From positions 744,001 to 808,000 of the forward strand of contig NZ_CP053707.1 of NCBI RefSeq assembly GCF_013201035.1: 64,000 nt of DNA. The letters are read 5' to 3'. This DNA comes from Arthrobacter sp. NEB 688. Lineage in GTDB: Bacteria; Actinomycetota; Actinomycetes; Actinomycetales; Dermatophilaceae. Under the pieces are notes generated by a model, which was not told where the DNA came from, searched no databases, and saw only the letters and a program-made list of their open reading frames with translations. A program made the translations under genes and the position numbers. Positions 6,716 through 16,435 of this stretch are shown here, in pieces (position 1 is the stretch's first letter; each line of letters starts with the position of its first letter).

Positions 6716-7816
6716 ATGACCGCCACGACGACCCCCGTCACCCCCCGCCGGGAGGTGGTGGGCCTGCGCGTCCACACCCACGGCGAGGTCACCCCGACGT
6801 GGGTCCGTGACTGCGTGCTCCCCGTGTGGGAGGAGGCGCGCCGGGGTGGCCGGCAGCTCGTGCGGATGCGCCGCGGCTGGGTCGGCGGCCCGCACGCCGA
6901 CGTCGTCGCCCTCGGCCCCGCCGCCCCCGCCGGGACCTGGGCGGCCCTCGCCCGGACCGTCGACGCCGGCCCGGCCCCGACCACGCCGCTCGACCCGGCG
7001 GAGTACCTCGACCGGGCCCGCGTCCGCGGCCGCCTCGAGCACGTCCCGCCTCCCTACCTCCCGCTCCGCGAGCACGGCGCGACCCTCCTCCTCGACGAGA
7101 CCGCGGCGACTCCGACCGGCCCGACCGCGCCCCTGCGCTCGCTCGCCGACGCGGTGCTCGCCCCGGCCGTCGCCCGGAGCGTCCGCACCGTGGCGGACGA
7201 CGCGGACCGCCTGCCCGCGACCCTCGTCGACGTCCTCACCGTCATCGCCGACGCCCACGTGATGGGCCCCGGCTTCGGCACCTTCTCGCTGCGCTCCCAC
7301 GCCGAGGCGCTGCTCGCGGCCTGGTCGCCCCGCGGCGACCTGCGGCCCGAGTTCGTCGCGCGCTACGCGGCGCAGCGCCCCGCCGTCACCGCCCGCGTCG
7401 AGACCCTGCTCGCCGGGGACGGCGGCGGCGACGTCACCGCCTGGCGCACCGCCCTCGCCTACACCCGGGGTGTCCTCGACGAGTCGGTGCGCCGCGGCGA
7501 GCTGACCAACGCCATGGTCGACGCGGCCGCCGCCCCGACGGCGACCGCACGCCCCGCGACCGGGGACGACCACCCGGACACCGACTTCCACCGCACGGTC
7601 TACGGCTCGGGCGCGACCGACGGCGCCGGCGAGTGGTTCGCGGCCTACCGCGTGCTCGTCAACTGCGTCTACGGGCAGCTCCCGCTGCTCGGCGTCGCGC
7701 CGCTGCACCGCGCGTGGGGATGCTTCGCCGTCGCCGAGGCCGTCGACGACGTGCTCGGCCAGACGTGGACCGACCGGCTGGCCACCGCCGGCACGCACCA
7801 GGAGGAGACCCGATGA
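6716..7816 (+). CDS. SpaB_C-like thiopeptide biosynthesis protein, candidate pyridine synthase
   Basis: A 366-residue protein starting at an ATG with GGAG upstream. It has the layout of the split LanB C-terminal (SpaB_C) family: an N-terminal GLRVHTHGEVTPTWVRDCVL stretch, a central HVPPPYLPLREHGATLL segment, GFGTFSLRSHAEALLAAW near residue 185, and a helical C-terminus ending LGVAPLHRAWGCFAVAEAV. Thiopeptide clusters carry two such proteins, one eliminating glutamate from Ser/Thr (TbtC-like) and one catalysing the [4+2] macrocyclisation (TbtD/LazC/TclM). The gene at 15409 is the better TbtC match, so this divergent one is assigned as the likely pyridine synthase. Overlap of the stop with the dehydratase start shows coupling. 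Confidence 0.62.
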   Translation: MTATTTPVTPRREVVGLRVHTHGEVTPTWVRDCVLPVWEEARRGGRQLVRMRRGWVGGPHADVVALGPAAPAGTWAALARTVDAGPAPTTPLDPAEYLDRARVRGRLEHVPPPYLPLREHGATLLLDETAATPTGPTAPLRSLADAVLAPAVARSVRTVADDADRLPATLVDVLTVIADAHVMGPGFGTFSLRSHAEALLAAWSPRGDLRPEFVARYAAQRPAVTARVETLLAGDGGGDVTAWRTALAYTRGVLDESVRRGELTNAMVDAAAAPTATARPATGDDHPDTDFHRTVYGSGATDGAGEWFAAYRVLVNCVYGQLPLLGVAPLHRAWGCFAVAEAVDDVLGQTWTDRLATAGTHQEETR

Positions 7817-10407
7817 CCGACCTCGCCGCCCGCCCCGCCCCGAGCACCGCGTCGCCCGTCGACGCCGGGCCCGTCTGGTTCCACCGGGTCAACCCCTTCA
7901 CCCGGGCCCGCCTCGCGGACGCCCACCTGACCGACGCGGTCGCCGCCGTGCTGGCCGCCGAGCAGGAGGTCGCGCGGGCTGCGGACGCCGCCGGCGCCGC
8001 GCTCCACGTCCTCGTCGGCGAGGCCACCGACCCGGACGCCCGCAAGGCCCTCCTCGCGACGAGCCGGGCCCTGCGCCGCGGCAAGCAGCTCCCCGCGGGC
8101 GAGCACCCGGCCGAGGTCGACGCCTGGCTGGCCGCCACCGCGCGGCGCGACACCGCCCTCGCCGCCCTGCGCGCCGACCACGACGACGCCCTCGCCCGCG
8201 AGCGCCGCGAGCTGGCCCGCCAGCTGACCGACCCCGACCTGCGTGCCTCCCTCGAGCTCGTGGCCCCGGAGGTCGCCAAGCAGGCCGGGCGCTACGTCGA
8301 CGCCGTCGCCCCCACCGGGCGGGCCGCCAGCCGGGTGCTCAAGTCCGAGCGCGGGCTCGTCCAGTACGTGATGCGCGCCGCCGTCCGCACGAGCCCTCTC
8401 TCGCGCCTCACCGCCGTCGGGCTGACCCACTCCGAGCCGGGCGGCGCGCACCCCGACCGCCCGGTCGTCCTCGGTGAGCGCAGCGTCTGCTCCCTCGACC
8501 GCGTCATGCTCGACCACGTCGTCGGCGGCGCGCTCGAGCGTGACGGCGTCCTCGGCCCGGACCCGTACATCGGCATCCCGCCGACCGGGGCGACCGACGG
8601 CGAGCGCCTCTACGTCCTGCGGCCCACCGCCGAGGGCTGGCAGCGCGTCGGGGTGCCGCTGGCATCGCCGCTGCGCCAGCTCGTCGAGGGGGTCGCGACG
8701 GGGCCGGCGCCCCTGTCGGTCGTCGTCGACCACCTCGTCGACACGGTCGGCACCACCCACGCGGACGAGCACCTGCGCGAGCGCCTGGAGCAGTTCGTCC
8801 GGACGGCGGCCGAGCGCGGCCTCGTCTGCACCCTCGCCCCGAGCACCGACGACGACCTCGCCGACCTCACCCCGCGCGGCTCGGGCCTGCTGGCCCGCCA
8901 CCTGCCGGGCGTCGCCGCCGACCTCGCCGCGCTGGGGGAGGCCCCGGCCCACGAGCGCCGTGCCGTCCTCGACCGCCTCGACTCCACCCTCGGCGACCTG
9001 AGCCGGGCCGCCGGCCGACCCGCGCGCATCGGGGTGACCGAGGACCGGTTCGTCGAGCTCGCACCCGTGGACGACGCCCACTGGCGGCCCGCGCTCGACG
9101 ACCTCGGCCCGGCCGTCGACCTCCTCGCCACCTTCGACTGGCTGGCCGACGTCGCCGTCGCGCTCGGCGAGGCGTTCGTCGCCCGCCACGGCGCCGGCGC
9201 CACGGTGCGCCTCGTCGACGACGCCCCGGCCCTCGTCGCCGCCGTCACCGAGGCCGCCGGGCGGATGACCCGCGTCTACGCCGAGGCCGCCGACGACCCG
9301 TCGGTGCTCGACACCATCGGCGGCGCCGACTCCACCCTCGCCCGCCTCTACGCGGTGCGCCGTGGGGTCGAGGACGCCGTCGGTGCGGCGGTCGACGACG
9401 CCCTGGCCCGCGGCCTCGACGAGGTCGTCCTCACGCACGCCGACGTCGACCGGCTCCTCGCCGGGATGCCCGAGCGGCTGCGCGAGCGCCCGCTCGGCTA
9501 CGGGGTCCTCGTGCAGTCCCTCGGCGGGCGCCTCGTCGTCAACGACGGGCTGCCCGGCCACGGGATGCTCTTCTCCCGCTTCCTCGGACCCGACCGCGCC
9601 CTCGGCGGCGACACCCTCGAGCGGCTGCGCGCCGGCCTCGAGGCGCGCTACGCCGAGCCGGGCAGCACCCTCGTCGAGGACCGCAGCCACCACGGGATGA
9701 ACGTCAACGTCCACCCGCCCGTCCTCGACGACGTGCTCGAGCCGCACGACTGGCAGCGCCTCGAGCTGCGCCACGACGCGGCGAGCGACCGTCTCGAGGT
9801 CCTGGACGGCGGGCGCCGGCTCAAGGTCCTGCCTGTCGGCGGCGGTCATCCCGGCCTGTACCCCCCGCCGCTGTCGGTGGCGTCCGGGCTCGTCATCGCC
9901 GGCCGCCTCTACAACGGTCTGCCCGACGCCTGGGCCGAGCGCGACGGTCGTGACCGCACGACCACCCGTCGCGTGCCCCGCGTGCTCGTCGGCGACGTCG
10001 TCGTCAGCCGGGCCCGCTGGTACCCGGGCGAGGACCTGACCGCCGCGCTCGCCGAGCCGGACGAGGCCGACCGCGTCCTCGCCGTCGCCCGCTGGTGCGC
10101 CACCCACGGCGTCCCGCGCGAGGTGGTCGTCAAGTCCGTCCCGGCCGACACCGGCCCCGCCTCGGTCGGCAGCCCGGACGCCCAGGCGGTCCGGTTCCGC
10201 AGCAAGCCCCAGTACGTCGACCTCGGCAGCGCCCTCTGCGTGCGGGTGCTGCCCCGGATGCTCGAGCGGCGCGGCGGCGAGGACGCCCCCGCCCTCTACC
10301 TCGAGGAGGCCGCCCCCGGGGTGGTCGACGGCACCCACGCCGCCGAGTGGGTGCTCGAGGTCTCCCGCCCCGCGGGGGGCCGGTTCAGCCACGGAGGAGA
10401 ACGATGA
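7813..10407 (+). CDS. Lantibiotic dehydratase N-terminal (glutamylation) protein, TbtB-like
   Basis: An 864-residue protein matching the N-terminal domain of LanB dehydratases. These transfer glutamate from glutamyl-tRNA to Ser/Thr side chains of the precursor. The diagnostic stretch is YVMRAAVRTSPLSRLTAVGL around residues 185-204. The ATG at 7813 overlaps the upstream stop (ATGA) and is preceded by GGAGGAG; the frame is open further upstream but that part is the shadow of the previous gene. The elimination domain is absent here and is supplied separately by the gene at 15409, the usual split arrangement of thiopeptide clusters. The core offers eleven Ser and two Thr as substrates. Confidence 0.85.
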   Translation: MTDLAARPAPSTASPVDAGPVWFHRVNPFTRARLADAHLTDAVAAVLAAEQEVARAADAAGAALHVLVGEATDPDARKALLATSRALRRGKQLPAGEHPAEVDAWLAATARRDTALAALRADHDDALARERRELARQLTDPDLRASLELVAPEVAKQAGRYVDAVAPTGRAASRVLKSERGLVQYVMRAAVRTSPLSRLTAVGLTHSEPGGAHPDRPVVLGERSVCSLDRVMLDHVVGGALERDGVLGPDPYIGIPPTGATDGERLYVLRPTAEGWQRVGVPLASPLRQLVEGVATGPAPLSVVVDHLVDTVGTTHADEHLRERLEQFVRTAAERGLVCTLAPSTDDDLADLTPRGSGLLARHLPGVAADLAALGEAPAHERRAVLDRLDSTLGDLSRAAGRPARIGVTEDRFVELAPVDDAHWRPALDDLGPAVDLLATFDWLADVAVALGEAFVARHGAGATVRLVDDAPALVAAVTEAAGRMTRVYAEAADDPSVLDTIGGADSTLARLYAVRRGVEDAVGAAVDDALARGLDEVVLTHADVDRLLAGMPERLRERPLGYGVLVQSLGGRLVVNDGLPGHGMLFSRFLGPDRALGGDTLERLRAGLEARYAEPGSTLVEDRSHHGMNVNVHPPVLDDVLEPHDWQRLELRHDAASDRLEVLDGGRRLKVLPVGGGHPGLYPPPLSVASGLVIAGRLYNGLPDAWAERDGRDRTTTRRVPRVLVGDVVVSRARWYPGEDLTAALAEPDEADRVLAVARWCATHGVPREVVVKSVPADTGPASVGSPDAQAVRFRSKPQYVDLGSALCVRVLPRMLERRGGEDAPALYLEEAAPGVVDGTHAAEWVLEVSRPAGGRFSHGGER

Positions 10408-13400
10408 GACTCAAGGCCCGCCCCGACCTGCACCACGCACCACTGCCCGACGGCGTCTACGTCAGCTCCGGCACGGGGGAGTTCGCGCTCTCCGGGTGGT
10501 CCGGCTTCGCCGACCTCATGGCGCGCTGCCTCCCGCTGCTCGGTGAGGGCGCCGACGAGGACGACCTCGTCGGGGCCATCGGCACCGAGAAGGCGCGGCC
10601 GGCGGTGCAGCACCTCCTCGGGCAGCTCGAGGCGCACGACATGGTGCTGCGGCTGGACCACCTCGTCCCCGACGCCCCGGTGGGCGCCGACCGCGAGCGC
10701 CACGCCGAGCTCCTCGCCTACCTCGAGTGCCGCTCGGCCCAGCCGTACGCGGCGTTCGAGGAGATCCTCTCGGCCCGCATCCTCCTCGTCGGCCCGGACG
10801 ACGCCCTGGCCGTCGCGGGCAGCGCGCTGCGCGGGCTCGGCATCGACGGCGACGTCGAGGACTCCGGCCGCGAGCACGACGTGGCGGTCACCGTCCTCCC
10901 GCGCGACCGTGTCGGGGACGTGCCGCCGCGCGCGAGCCGGGTCCTGCCCGTCGTCGTGGGCGAGCGGGCCTCTCTCGTGGGGCCGCTCGTCCACGACCTG
11001 CGCGGCTGGACGCGCTGGCGGACCCTCGTCGACCGGACGCTCGACCGCGAGGGACCGGTCGTCGACGAGGCCGCCGCGACCGCCGTCGCCGTGTCGTCCG
11101 CCGTGCACCTGCTGCTCCAGGACCTCGCCTCGGTCGCCGGCCCCGACGCCTACGTCGTCTCCGGTGACACCCTTGGCGTGCGGGCGCTCGACCTGCCGCC
11201 CGAGACCCCCCACGACGGCGCCGAGGCGACCCTCGGCACGGTCGACGACGAGGGTGCCGACGCCGACCTCGCCGGATGGCTCGCGCGGCTGACCGACCCC
11301 TGGCTCGGGCTCGTCGACCCCGACGACGAGGACGCCCTGCCGCAGATGCCCGTCGCGCTGCGCCGCCTGCGCACGGCCGACCGCGGCGTCGTCGTCGCGG
11401 AGGGCGTCGACCAGCAGCACGCCGCCGCCGCGGCGACCCTCTCGGTGGCCCGACGGGTCAGCGGCGGTGGCGCGGCCGGCACGACGGGACGGCGCTGGCT
11501 GCTCGACGGCGCCCTGCGCCTGCTCGCGGCCCGCGCCGCCGGCGGCGACCCGCTGGAGGTCGACGACCCCCGCGGCGTCCGGCTCGTCGACGCCCTGACG
11601 ACGGTCGGCGCGGCACCGCGCCTCACCGTCCACGGCCTGCCCGGCCTGGGCTGGGTGCTCGCCCGGTGCGCGCTGGCCGACGGCCGCGCGACGACGGCCT
11701 GGGGACCCGACGCGCAGGCGGCCGCCCTCGACGCGCTCTCGCGGGCCGTCGCCGTCCACACCCTGCCGGCCGAGGGCTCGATGCTGCTCGGCGCCCCCGG
11801 CACCGCGGCGCTGCGGACCGCGTCGGCCGCCGCCGTGGCGACGCTGGCCGACGACCTCGGCCGCTGGCTGGCCGTCCGCGGCTTCCGGCTCGTCGGGCGC
11901 GCCCACCCGGCCGACCCGCACCTGGGCCCGGCCCCGCTGCACGCCGGCCAGGTGCGCATCGTCGAGGAGCCCGACGCCCCCCGCGGCGCCGCCCGGACCG
12001 GCACCGTCGACGCCATCGCGGCGCAGCTGGGGTCCCGGACCGGTGCGGCGGTCGTCGCCACCGCCGGCTGGGACCACGACGCCCTCGAGCGCGCGCTCCA
12101 CACGGCCCGCGCCGGGGGCACCGCCCTCGTCCCGCTCCAGACGACGGCCGACGCCGTCGTCGCCGGGCCGGTCTGGTCGCCGACCTCGACGGCCGGCTGC
12201 CCCGCGTGCGCCGAGACCCGCCGACGCACCGTGCTCGACCACGTCCTCGGCACCGACCTGCGGGTCGCGACGACCCCCAGCGGACCGGCCCCGGCCAGCC
12301 TCCTGGAGCTCGCCGCCACGACGCTGCGGACCACGCGCCCGCTGCGCGAGGGCGAGGTCGTCGTCGTCTCGACCGACGGGGTGACCCGGCACGACGTGCT
12401 CCGCCACCCGACCTGCCCCTGGTGCGGTCCGACGACGGGGTCGGCACCGCCGGCCGGGCTGGCCCTCGTCGACGAGCCGGTCGACGCCGGTGACCCGACC
12501 CGCGTCGCCGCGGGCACCCCGCTGCTGCGGGCCGACCGGCTCGCGGCCGCCGTCGACGACCGGTACGGCCCGGTGCGCGGCATCCTGCGCGAGGAGGCCG
12601 TCCCCTACGCGATGAGCATGGCCGTGCTCGCCGGCGGTCCGGTGATGGGCCACGGCCGCGCCCTGTCCTTCGACCAGACCCGGTCGGTCGCGGTGCTCGA
12701 GGCGTACGAGCGGCTCGCCGGGTTCCCCTACGAGGCACCGATCGTCGAGGACCGCACCTACCGCGAGGTCGCCGCCGACGCCGTGGACCCGCTGCGGCTG
12801 GGGCGCTACTCCGCGGAGCAGCTGGCCCACCCCTCCTCGAAGGTCGAGGCGTACGGCCCGGACGTGCCCCTCGACTGGGCCTGGGGCGTCGACCTCGCGA
12901 CGGGGCGGCCCCGGCTCGTCCCGGCCGAGATCGGCTTCTACCAGTACGACCACGCCTTCAAGCGCGACCTGCGCCGCTCGCGAGCGGCGAGCCCCGAGCA
13001 GCGTCGGCGCCTGTTCCTCGAGTCCTCGAGCGGGTGCGCCCTCGGGTCGAGCCTGGCCGAGGCGACGGTGCACGCGCTCTTCGAGGTCGCCGAGCGCGAC
13101 GCCTTCCTCCTCTCGTGGCACCGCGCGGCCCCGCTGCCGCGCATCCCGGCGAGCGAGCTGGCCGACCCGGTGGTCGACGCGCTCGTGGCGCTCGTCGAGT
13201 CGCGCGGTCTCGACGTGCACTTCCTGCGGGCCACGCAGGACGTCGACCTGCCCGTCGTCTGGGTGCTGGCGGTCTCGCGGGACGGGTGCTTCCCCGCGTC
13301 GTTCACGAGCGCCGGCTCCGGGGCCGACCCCGTGTCGGCGGCCCGCTCGGGCCTGCGCGAGGTCGCGCAGCTCGCGACGATGCCGCTCGACTGGGACCAC

Positions 13401-13832
13401 GCCGACGCCCTCGCGCTCGTCGAGGACTCCTGGCGGGTGCGCGAGCTCGAGGACCACGTCCGCTGGTCCTCGGCGCCGGAGGTGCTCGACCGGGTGACGA
13501 CCGTCCTCGGCGGCCCGGACGTCTCGCTGGCCGAGGCCTTCCCCGGGTGGCCGGCGGCCCTCACGCCGGCCGACGGCAGCATCCTCACGACGCTCGGGCT
13601 CGTCGCGGACCGGTTCGGGGCCGCGGGCCTCGACGAGGTCGTCGTCGTCGACCAGTCGACGCGCGAGCACCGCGACCAGGGGCTGCACGTCGTCAAGACC
13701 GTCGTGCCGGGCACCGTCCCGATGGTGTTCGGGCAGGCGCACCAGCGCCTCCTCGGCATCCCCCGGCTCGAGGCCGCGCTCGCGGGCGGCGAGCCCGGGC
13801 CGCACCCCTTCGACCCGCACCCGTTCCCGTGA
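10404..13832 (+). CDS. Fused TOMM cyclodehydratase: RRE/ThiF-like partner plus YcaO
   Basis: A 1142-residue protein expected to bind the leader peptide and convert Cys/Ser/Thr of the core to azolines using ATP. Residues about 1-85 resemble a leader-binding winged-helix RRE. Residues about 125-235 are ThiF-like (ILLVGPDDALAVAGSALRGLG). Zinc-type CxxC pairs lie at C599-C602 (CPAC) and C671-C674 (CPWC). The YcaO domain occupies about 700-1142, with ATP/Mg-binding E873, E886, E894 and E897 in ESSSGCALGSSLAEA...FEVAERD and a second helix GSGADPVSAARSGLREVAQ. The C-terminus is Pro-rich (PHPFDPHPFP), as in active YcaO enzymes. Residues about 300-500 look like a decayed extra YcaO half. The ATG at 10404 overlaps the upstream stop. 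Confidence 0.85.
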   Translation: MRLKARPDLHHAPLPDGVYVSSGTGEFALSGWSGFADLMARCLPLLGEGADEDDLVGAIGTEKARPAVQHLLGQLEAHDMVLRLDHLVPDAPVGADRERHAELLAYLECRSAQPYAAFEEILSARILLVGPDDALAVAGSALRGLGIDGDVEDSGREHDVAVTVLPRDRVGDVPPRASRVLPVVVGERASLVGPLVHDLRGWTRWRTLVDRTLDREGPVVDEAAATAVAVSSAVHLLLQDLASVAGPDAYVVSGDTLGVRALDLPPETPHDGAEATLGTVDDEGADADLAGWLARLTDPWLGLVDPDDEDALPQMPVALRRLRTADRGVVVAEGVDQQHAAAAATLSVARRVSGGGAAGTTGRRWLLDGALRLLAARAAGGDPLEVDDPRGVRLVDALTTVGAAPRLTVHGLPGLGWVLARCALADGRATTAWGPDAQAAALDALSRAVAVHTLPAEGSMLLGAPGTAALRTASAAAVATLADDLGRWLAVRGFRLVGRAHPADPHLGPAPLHAGQVRIVEEPDAPRGAARTGTVDAIAAQLGSRTGAAVVATAGWDHDALERALHTARAGGTALVPLQTTADAVVAGPVWSPTSTAGCPACAETRRRTVLDHVLGTDLRVATTPSGPAPASLLELAATTLRTTRPLREGEVVVVSTDGVTRHDVLRHPTCPWCGPTTGSAPPAGLALVDEPVDAGDPTRVAAGTPLLRADRLAAAVDDRYGPVRGILREEAVPYAMSMAVLAGGPVMGHGRALSFDQTRSVAVLEAYERLAGFPYEAPIVEDRTYREVAADAVDPLRLGRYSAEQLAHPSSKVEAYGPDVPLDWAWGVDLATGRPRLVPAEIGFYQYDHAFKRDLRRSRAASPEQRRRLFLESSSGCALGSSLAEATVHALFEVAERDAFLLSWHRAAPLPRIPASELADPVVDALVALVESRGLDVHFLRATQDVDLPVVWVLAVSRDGCFPASFTSAGSGADPVSAARSGLREVAQLATMPLDWDHADALALVEDSWRVRELEDHVRWSSAPEVLDRVTTVLGGPDVSLAEAFPGWPAALTPADGSILTTLGLVADRFGAAGLDEVVVVDQSTREHRDQGLHVVKTVVPGTVPMVFGQAHQRLLGIPRLEAALAGGEPGPHPFDPHPFP

Positions 13833-15409
13833 GCGTCGCGGCGCCGCCCCTGGCGTGCGGACCCGGGTGGCTGTCGGGGTCCGCGCGCCAGGGCGCGGTG
13901 GACCGCGAGACCCTCTGGTACGACCACGCGCTCGGGGTCGACCGTCCGCAGCCGGCGCCCTGGGTCCTGCGCGGCGAGGCGGGCGACGCGTCGCCGCCGC
14001 CCCCCGAGCCGCTCTCGTCCCTCGTGGCGGGAGCGCCGACCACGCAGCCGTGGCCGCGCGGGCTGTGGGACGACGCACGGCGGACCACGTTCGGGGACAG
14101 CCCGACCGGGGATGCCCGGAGCACGCCGGCGGCCGGGCCGGACGCCCTCCTCCGGCTCGCCGCTCGGGCCGTCGCGGCCGTCCGGCGCGACCCGGACGAC
14201 CCCTACAACGACCACCGTGCCTACGCCTCACCGCGCTGCCTCTTCCCGGTCGTCGCGTCCGTCGTCGTCGACGGGGAGTGGCACGTCCTCGACCCGGACC
14301 GGCGCGCCGTGCTGGCCACCGGGGTCGCCGCCGACCCGGAGCACGCGGCCGGGGCCGTCGCCCTGACCGGCCGGTGGGACGCCGTGCCGTCGGGCTACGG
14401 GTGGTTCCGCGGCAGCCTCGTCGCCCTCGAGACCGGCATCCTCGTGCGGCACCTCGCGGCGCTCTCGCGGCTGGACTCCCTGCCCCTCACGCTGCACGCG
14501 CCCCGACCGGGTTGGGAGACAGGCGCACCCGCGCGGCTGTGGCGCGAGCCCGGGCGCTGGTCGCCGCCGTGGGTCCTGACCCCCACGGCGGCCACCACCC
14601 GACGGCCCGACGGGGTGCCACGGTCGGGACGATCCGCCGCGACCGACCTGTCCGCCGCGACCGACCCGTCCGTCCCGGCTGCCGGGCGACACCTCGACGA
14701 CGCCGCCGCCGACCTCGCCCGCGTCTACCGGTCGCACACCCTCGAGCGTCCGCCGGTCGCCGTCGCCCCCGGCCTGCCGGCCGACCACGACGACGGCACG
14801 GGCACCTGGGCCGACGTGCTCTGGCGCCGCAGCGCCGGCCGGATGCCCCGCGGCCTCTACGGGTTCCGCGTCGCCGACGCCCCCGTGTCCCTCGACGACG
14901 CGCAGGCGCTCGTCCGGTGGCCCCTCGCGCCGTCCCCGGTCGACGACGCGGTCGACGGCCTGCGCCTCCACGCGGTCGTGCGCGACGTGCCCGGGCTGGA
15001 GCCGGGCGTGCACGAGGTGCTCGACGGCTGCTTCCACCACCGGACGGACGTCCCGGACGACGCCGTGCAGCGGCTCGCCGGGTCCTACCTCTACGGCTCG
15101 GACGAGCTCTCCCGCAACGACATCGCCCGCGCCCCCCTCGTCCTCGTCGTCACCACGCGCCCGCGCGCATCGGTGGGGTGCGCCGGACCGGGCGCCTGGA
15201 CGGCGACCCACGTCGCGACCGGCTGGCGCGTCCACGGGCTCGGGCTCGGCGCCGCCGCCCGCCACCTCGTGGCCCGGCCGGTCCGGGCCCTCGACGAGCG
15301 CGACGTCGCCGACGCGCTCGCCCTCGATCCCGACGAGATGCCCGGCATCGCCGTCGTCGTGTCCCACCACGCCCCGCACGGCGGGCTGCAGATCGACCTC
15401 AGGAGCTGA
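13829..15409 (+). CDS. Tandem nitroreductase-fold protein, candidate azoline dehydrogenase
   Basis: A 526-residue protein starting at the GTG that overlaps the YcaO stop (GTGA). Two nitroreductase/SagB-like halves can be seen: about 1-250, with YASPRCLFPVVASVVVDGEW followed by a YGWFRGSLVALETGILVRHLAALSRL helix, and about 280-526, with RSAGRMPRGLYGF followed by ATHVATGWRVHGLGLGAAARHL. In thiopeptide clusters such FMN enzymes oxidise azolines to azoles. The typical PS.GaLYP motif is not well kept, so one half may be non-catalytic. It is distinct from the canonical SagB at 16436, so the cluster carries two dehydrogenase-type proteins. Confidence 0.6.
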   Translation: MSVAAPPLACGPGWLSGSARQGAVDRETLWYDHALGVDRPQPAPWVLRGEAGDASPPPPEPLSSLVAGAPTTQPWPRGLWDDARRTTFGDSPTGDARSTPAAGPDALLRLAARAVAAVRRDPDDPYNDHRAYASPRCLFPVVASVVVDGEWHVLDPDRRAVLATGVAADPEHAAGAVALTGRWDAVPSGYGWFRGSLVALETGILVRHLAALSRLDSLPLTLHAPRPGWETGAPARLWREPGRWSPPWVLTPTAATTRRPDGVPRSGRSAATDLSAATDPSVPAAGRHLDDAAADLARVYRSHTLERPPVAVAPGLPADHDDGTGTWADVLWRRSAGRMPRGLYGFRVADAPVSLDDAQALVRWPLAPSPVDDAVDGLRLHAVVRDVPGLEPGVHEVLDGCFHHRTDVPDDAVQRLAGSYLYGSDELSRNDIARAPLVLVVTTRPRASVGCAGPGAWTATHVATGWRVHGLGLGAAARHLVARPVRALDERDVADALALDPDEMPGIAVVVSHHAPHGGLQIDLRS

Positions 15410-16335
15410 TGACCGTGACCCGCTGGACCTCCCGCCACCTCCACCTCGCGACCGGGGCGGTGAGCGCGCTCGACCGCGTCGTCGAGCACGTCGTCGCCCC
15501 CGCGGCGGCCGAGACCGGCCGCCCGTGGTTCTTCGTCCGGTACTGGCAGGGCGGCCCCCACGTCCGCCTGCGGGTGCGCGACCTCGACGACGCCGCGGCC
15601 GCGCGCCTGACGGCCCGCCTCGAGGAGCTGCTGACGCACCACGGGGCACCCCGCCACGACGAGCCGCCCGTCGAGGCCGCGGCCTACGCGGCCGAGGCGG
15701 GGCGGCAGGCCCGCGGCGAGACCGGCGAGAACCGCCGCGTCGGGGCCCTGCGCCCGCCGGGCGTCCACGGCGCGGACTACGAGCCGGAGCTCGAGCGGTA
15801 CGGCGGCGCGGCGGTGATGGACGCCTCCGAGGAGCTGTTCGCGCGCTCGAGCGAGCTCGTCGTCCGGCTGCTGCCCCGCCTCCCCGACCTCGGGGCCCGG
15901 CGGCAGGCGGCGCTGCGGCTCACCGAGGCCGCCGCACGCTCGGTCGGGCCGGACGTCGCCCGCGCCGTGTTCCACGAGATCGGCCGGCGCTCGTGGGCCG
16001 CCTGGGCGGCCTCCTACGGGTACGAGCCCTCGCTCGTCGCCCGCGTCGCCGCGGTGGGTGCGGCCCCGTCCCCGGCGGCCTTCGCCGAGCTGCCCGGGTG
16101 GGCGCGGGGCTGGCACGACGACGTCGCGGGCCTCGTCGGCACGCTGACCACGGCCGGGGTTCCCCTGCCCGGCACGGTCGTCTCGTCCCACGTCCACATG
16201 ACGCACAACCGGCTCGGGCTGACCATCCTCGACGAGCTGCGCACCTACGCCGTGCTCGCGGCGACCTTCCCGGCGCCCGCCGGCAGCGTCCCGGACCTCG
16301 GCCTCCCGGTCCCGTCCTCCCTGGTCCCGGCCTGA
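15409..16335 (+). CDS. Thiopeptide-type bacteriocin biosynthesis protein, TbtC-like elimination protein
   Basis: A 308-residue stand-alone SpaB_C protein. Family hallmarks are WFFVRYWQGGPHVRLRVR near residues 40-57, YEPELERYGG near residue 124, and SSHVHMTHNRLGL near residue 263, the counterpart of the H.H...NR.G motif of LanB elimination domains. It should remove glutamate from glutamylated Ser/Thr to give dehydroalanine/dehydrobutyrine, working with the 7813-10407 protein. The ATG shares one base with the previous stop (TGATG). It is the last gene of the rightward operon and converges on the SagB gene 100 bases away. Confidence 0.85.
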   Translation: MTVTRWTSRHLHLATGAVSALDRVVEHVVAPAAAETGRPWFFVRYWQGGPHVRLRVRDLDDAAAARLTARLEELLTHHGAPRHDEPPVEAAAYAAEAGRQARGETGENRRVGALRPPGVHGADYEPELERYGGAAVMDASEELFARSSELVVRLLPRLPDLGARRQAALRLTEAAARSVGPDVARAVFHEIGRRSWAAWAASYGYEPSLVARVAAVGAAPSPAAFAELPGWARGWHDDVAGLVGTLTTAGVPLPGTVVSSHVHMTHNRLGLTILDELRTYAVLAATFPAPAGSVPDLGLPVPSSLVPA

Positions 16336-16435
16336 CCCCCCCGCCCCAACGTCCGGCCGGCGCGCGGCTCCGCACCGGCCCCCGGGCGGGCACCCCCGAC
16401 GGTCGCGCCCCTCCGACGCCCGTCCGGGGAGACGT

